From an uncultured Lachnospiraceae bacterium (lineage in GTDB: Bacteria; Bacillota; Clostridia; Lachnospirales; Lachnospiraceae), in contig CALZEZ010000090.1 of assembly GCA_945643825.1 (NCBI GenBank), forward strand, positions 1 to 6,198: a DNA stretch of 6,198 bases, read 5' to 3'. This document shows positions 5,489-6,198 of the stretch, in pieces. The number at the start of each line of letters is the position of its first letter. Position 1 is the stretch's first letter. Made by a program: the position numbers and the translations under genes. The notes beneath the pieces were generated by a model. The model searched no databases and was not told the origin of the DNA. It worked only from the letters and a program-made list of their open reading frames with translations.

Positions 5489-6198
5489 TTATTCTGCATC
5501 TGCAACCTGTTCGATATCCTCTGCTTCGCCCTCAGCCTCGGCAATCTCTTCCTCAGAATAGATAACCTCGCCCTGCTTTGCCTCGATGACAGCATCTGCC
5601 ATCTTGGAAACGATTAATTTAACTGCACGGATAGCATCATCATTACCAGGAATGATGTAATCTAACTCTTCCGGATCACAGTTTGTATCACCGATACCTA
5701 CTAAGGTAATTCCAAGAGCGTGTGCTTCCTGAACACAGATTCTCTCCTTCTTAGGATCTACAACGAAGATACAGTCAGGGATTCTGTCCATCTCCTTGAT
5801 ACCGCCAAGGTTCTTCTCTAACTTCTCCCACTCTTTCTTTAATGCAATAACTTCCTTCTTAGGAAGTACATCAAAGGTTCCATCCTCTGCCATGGTCTCA
5901 ATCTTCTTGAGTCTTGCAATACGGGACTGAATTGTCTTAAAGTTGGTCAGCATACCACCAAGCCATCTCTCGTTAACGTAGTACATACCGCAACGCTCTG
6001 CCTCGGTCTTAACTGCTTCCTGTGCCTGTTTCTTAGTACCAACGAATAAAATAGTACCACCCTGACCTGCAATATCAGCGATTGCACTGTAAGCCTCGTC
6101 AACCTTACCTACAGACTTCTGTAAGTCGATGATGTGGATACCATTTCTCTCTGTGAAGATATAAGGAGCCATCTTAGGGTTCCATCTTCTTGTCTGAT
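5489..6198 (-). CDS. rpsB: 30S ribosomal protein S2, N-terminus beyond window
   Basis: S2 is a protein of the small ribosomal subunit body/head region needed for initiation. The frame is open to the right edge: it begins inside the conserved QTRRWNPKM motif, so only about 20 N-terminal residues are missing. Other S2 signatures in order are FTERNGIHIIDLQKS, GTILFVGTKKQAQ, NERWLGGMLTNFKTI (with IARLKK after it), RIPDCIFVVDPKKE and GDTNCDPEELDYIIPGNDDAIRAVKLI. The C-terminus is a strongly acidic tail from about YSEEEIAEAEGE to the stop, as often seen in Firmicutes S2. The Met at 6172 is internal, not the start. The gene leads the rpsB-tsf operon; its promoter and start lie outside the window. 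Confidence 0.98.
   Translation of the reverse strand, partial: QTRRWNPKMAPYIFTERNGIHIIDLQKSVGKVDEAYSAIADIAGQGGTILFVGTKKQAQEAVKTEAERCGMYYVNERWLGGMLTNFKTIQSRIARLKKIETMAEDGTFDVLPKKEVIALKKEWEKLEKNLGGIKEMDRIPDCIFVVDPKKERICVQEAHALGITLVGIGDTNCDPEELDYIIPGNDDAIRAVKLIVSKMADAVIEAKQGEVIYSEEEIAEAEGEAEDIEQVADAE

Noticed and set aside
4834..5617. Plus-strand frames opposite tsf and rpsB
   Set aside because: Both opposite genes are certain; the antisense peptides show no family features.

Overview
The window looks like a chromosomal segment of a low-to-moderate GC Clostridia bacterium, most likely Lachnospiraceae. The basis is the style of its rpsB-tsf pair with an acidic S2 tail, strong TTGACA-type promoters and short perfect-stem terminators, plus a PurF paralog and a RluA-family enzyme of clostridial flavour. 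The genus cannot be fixed from the sequence alone. All genes but one are on the minus strand.

Reading along the minus strand (right to left): a 5'-truncated rpsB (ribosomal protein S2) is followed after 25 nt by a complete tsf (EF-Ts) and a strong intrinsic terminator. A second transcription unit starts at a TTGACA box that overlaps the U-tract of that terminator. It carries a PurF-like phosphoribosyltransferase, then a RluA-family pseudouridine synthase 3 nt downstream. No terminator follows this pair, so its transcript may run into tRNA-Leu(CAG), which also has its own near-consensus promoter.

Next is the only plus-strand gene (1126-1869). It encodes a small protein without cysteine or tryptophan that resembles the C-terminal part of the flagellar cap protein FliD, preceded by a GCCGATA box like a sigma-28 -10 element. 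It converges on tRNA-Leu(CAG), with one shared bidirectional terminator. On its other side it diverges from a second leucine tRNA with the unusual anticodon AAG, which has its own promoter and terminator. The left end holds the N-terminal two thirds or so of an M20-family metal-dependent amidohydrolase with a GTG start and its own promoter.

The main points of interest are: (1) the PurF-like protein starts MGG where real PurF has the catalytic Cys, and the other glutamine-site residues are also lost, while the PRPP site and cluster-type cysteines are kept; (2) a bacterial tRNA-Leu with A34; (3) an orphan FliD-C-like gene with a possible motility-sigma promoter lying between two tRNA-Leu genes. 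No CRISPR, insertion sequence or phage genes were seen.
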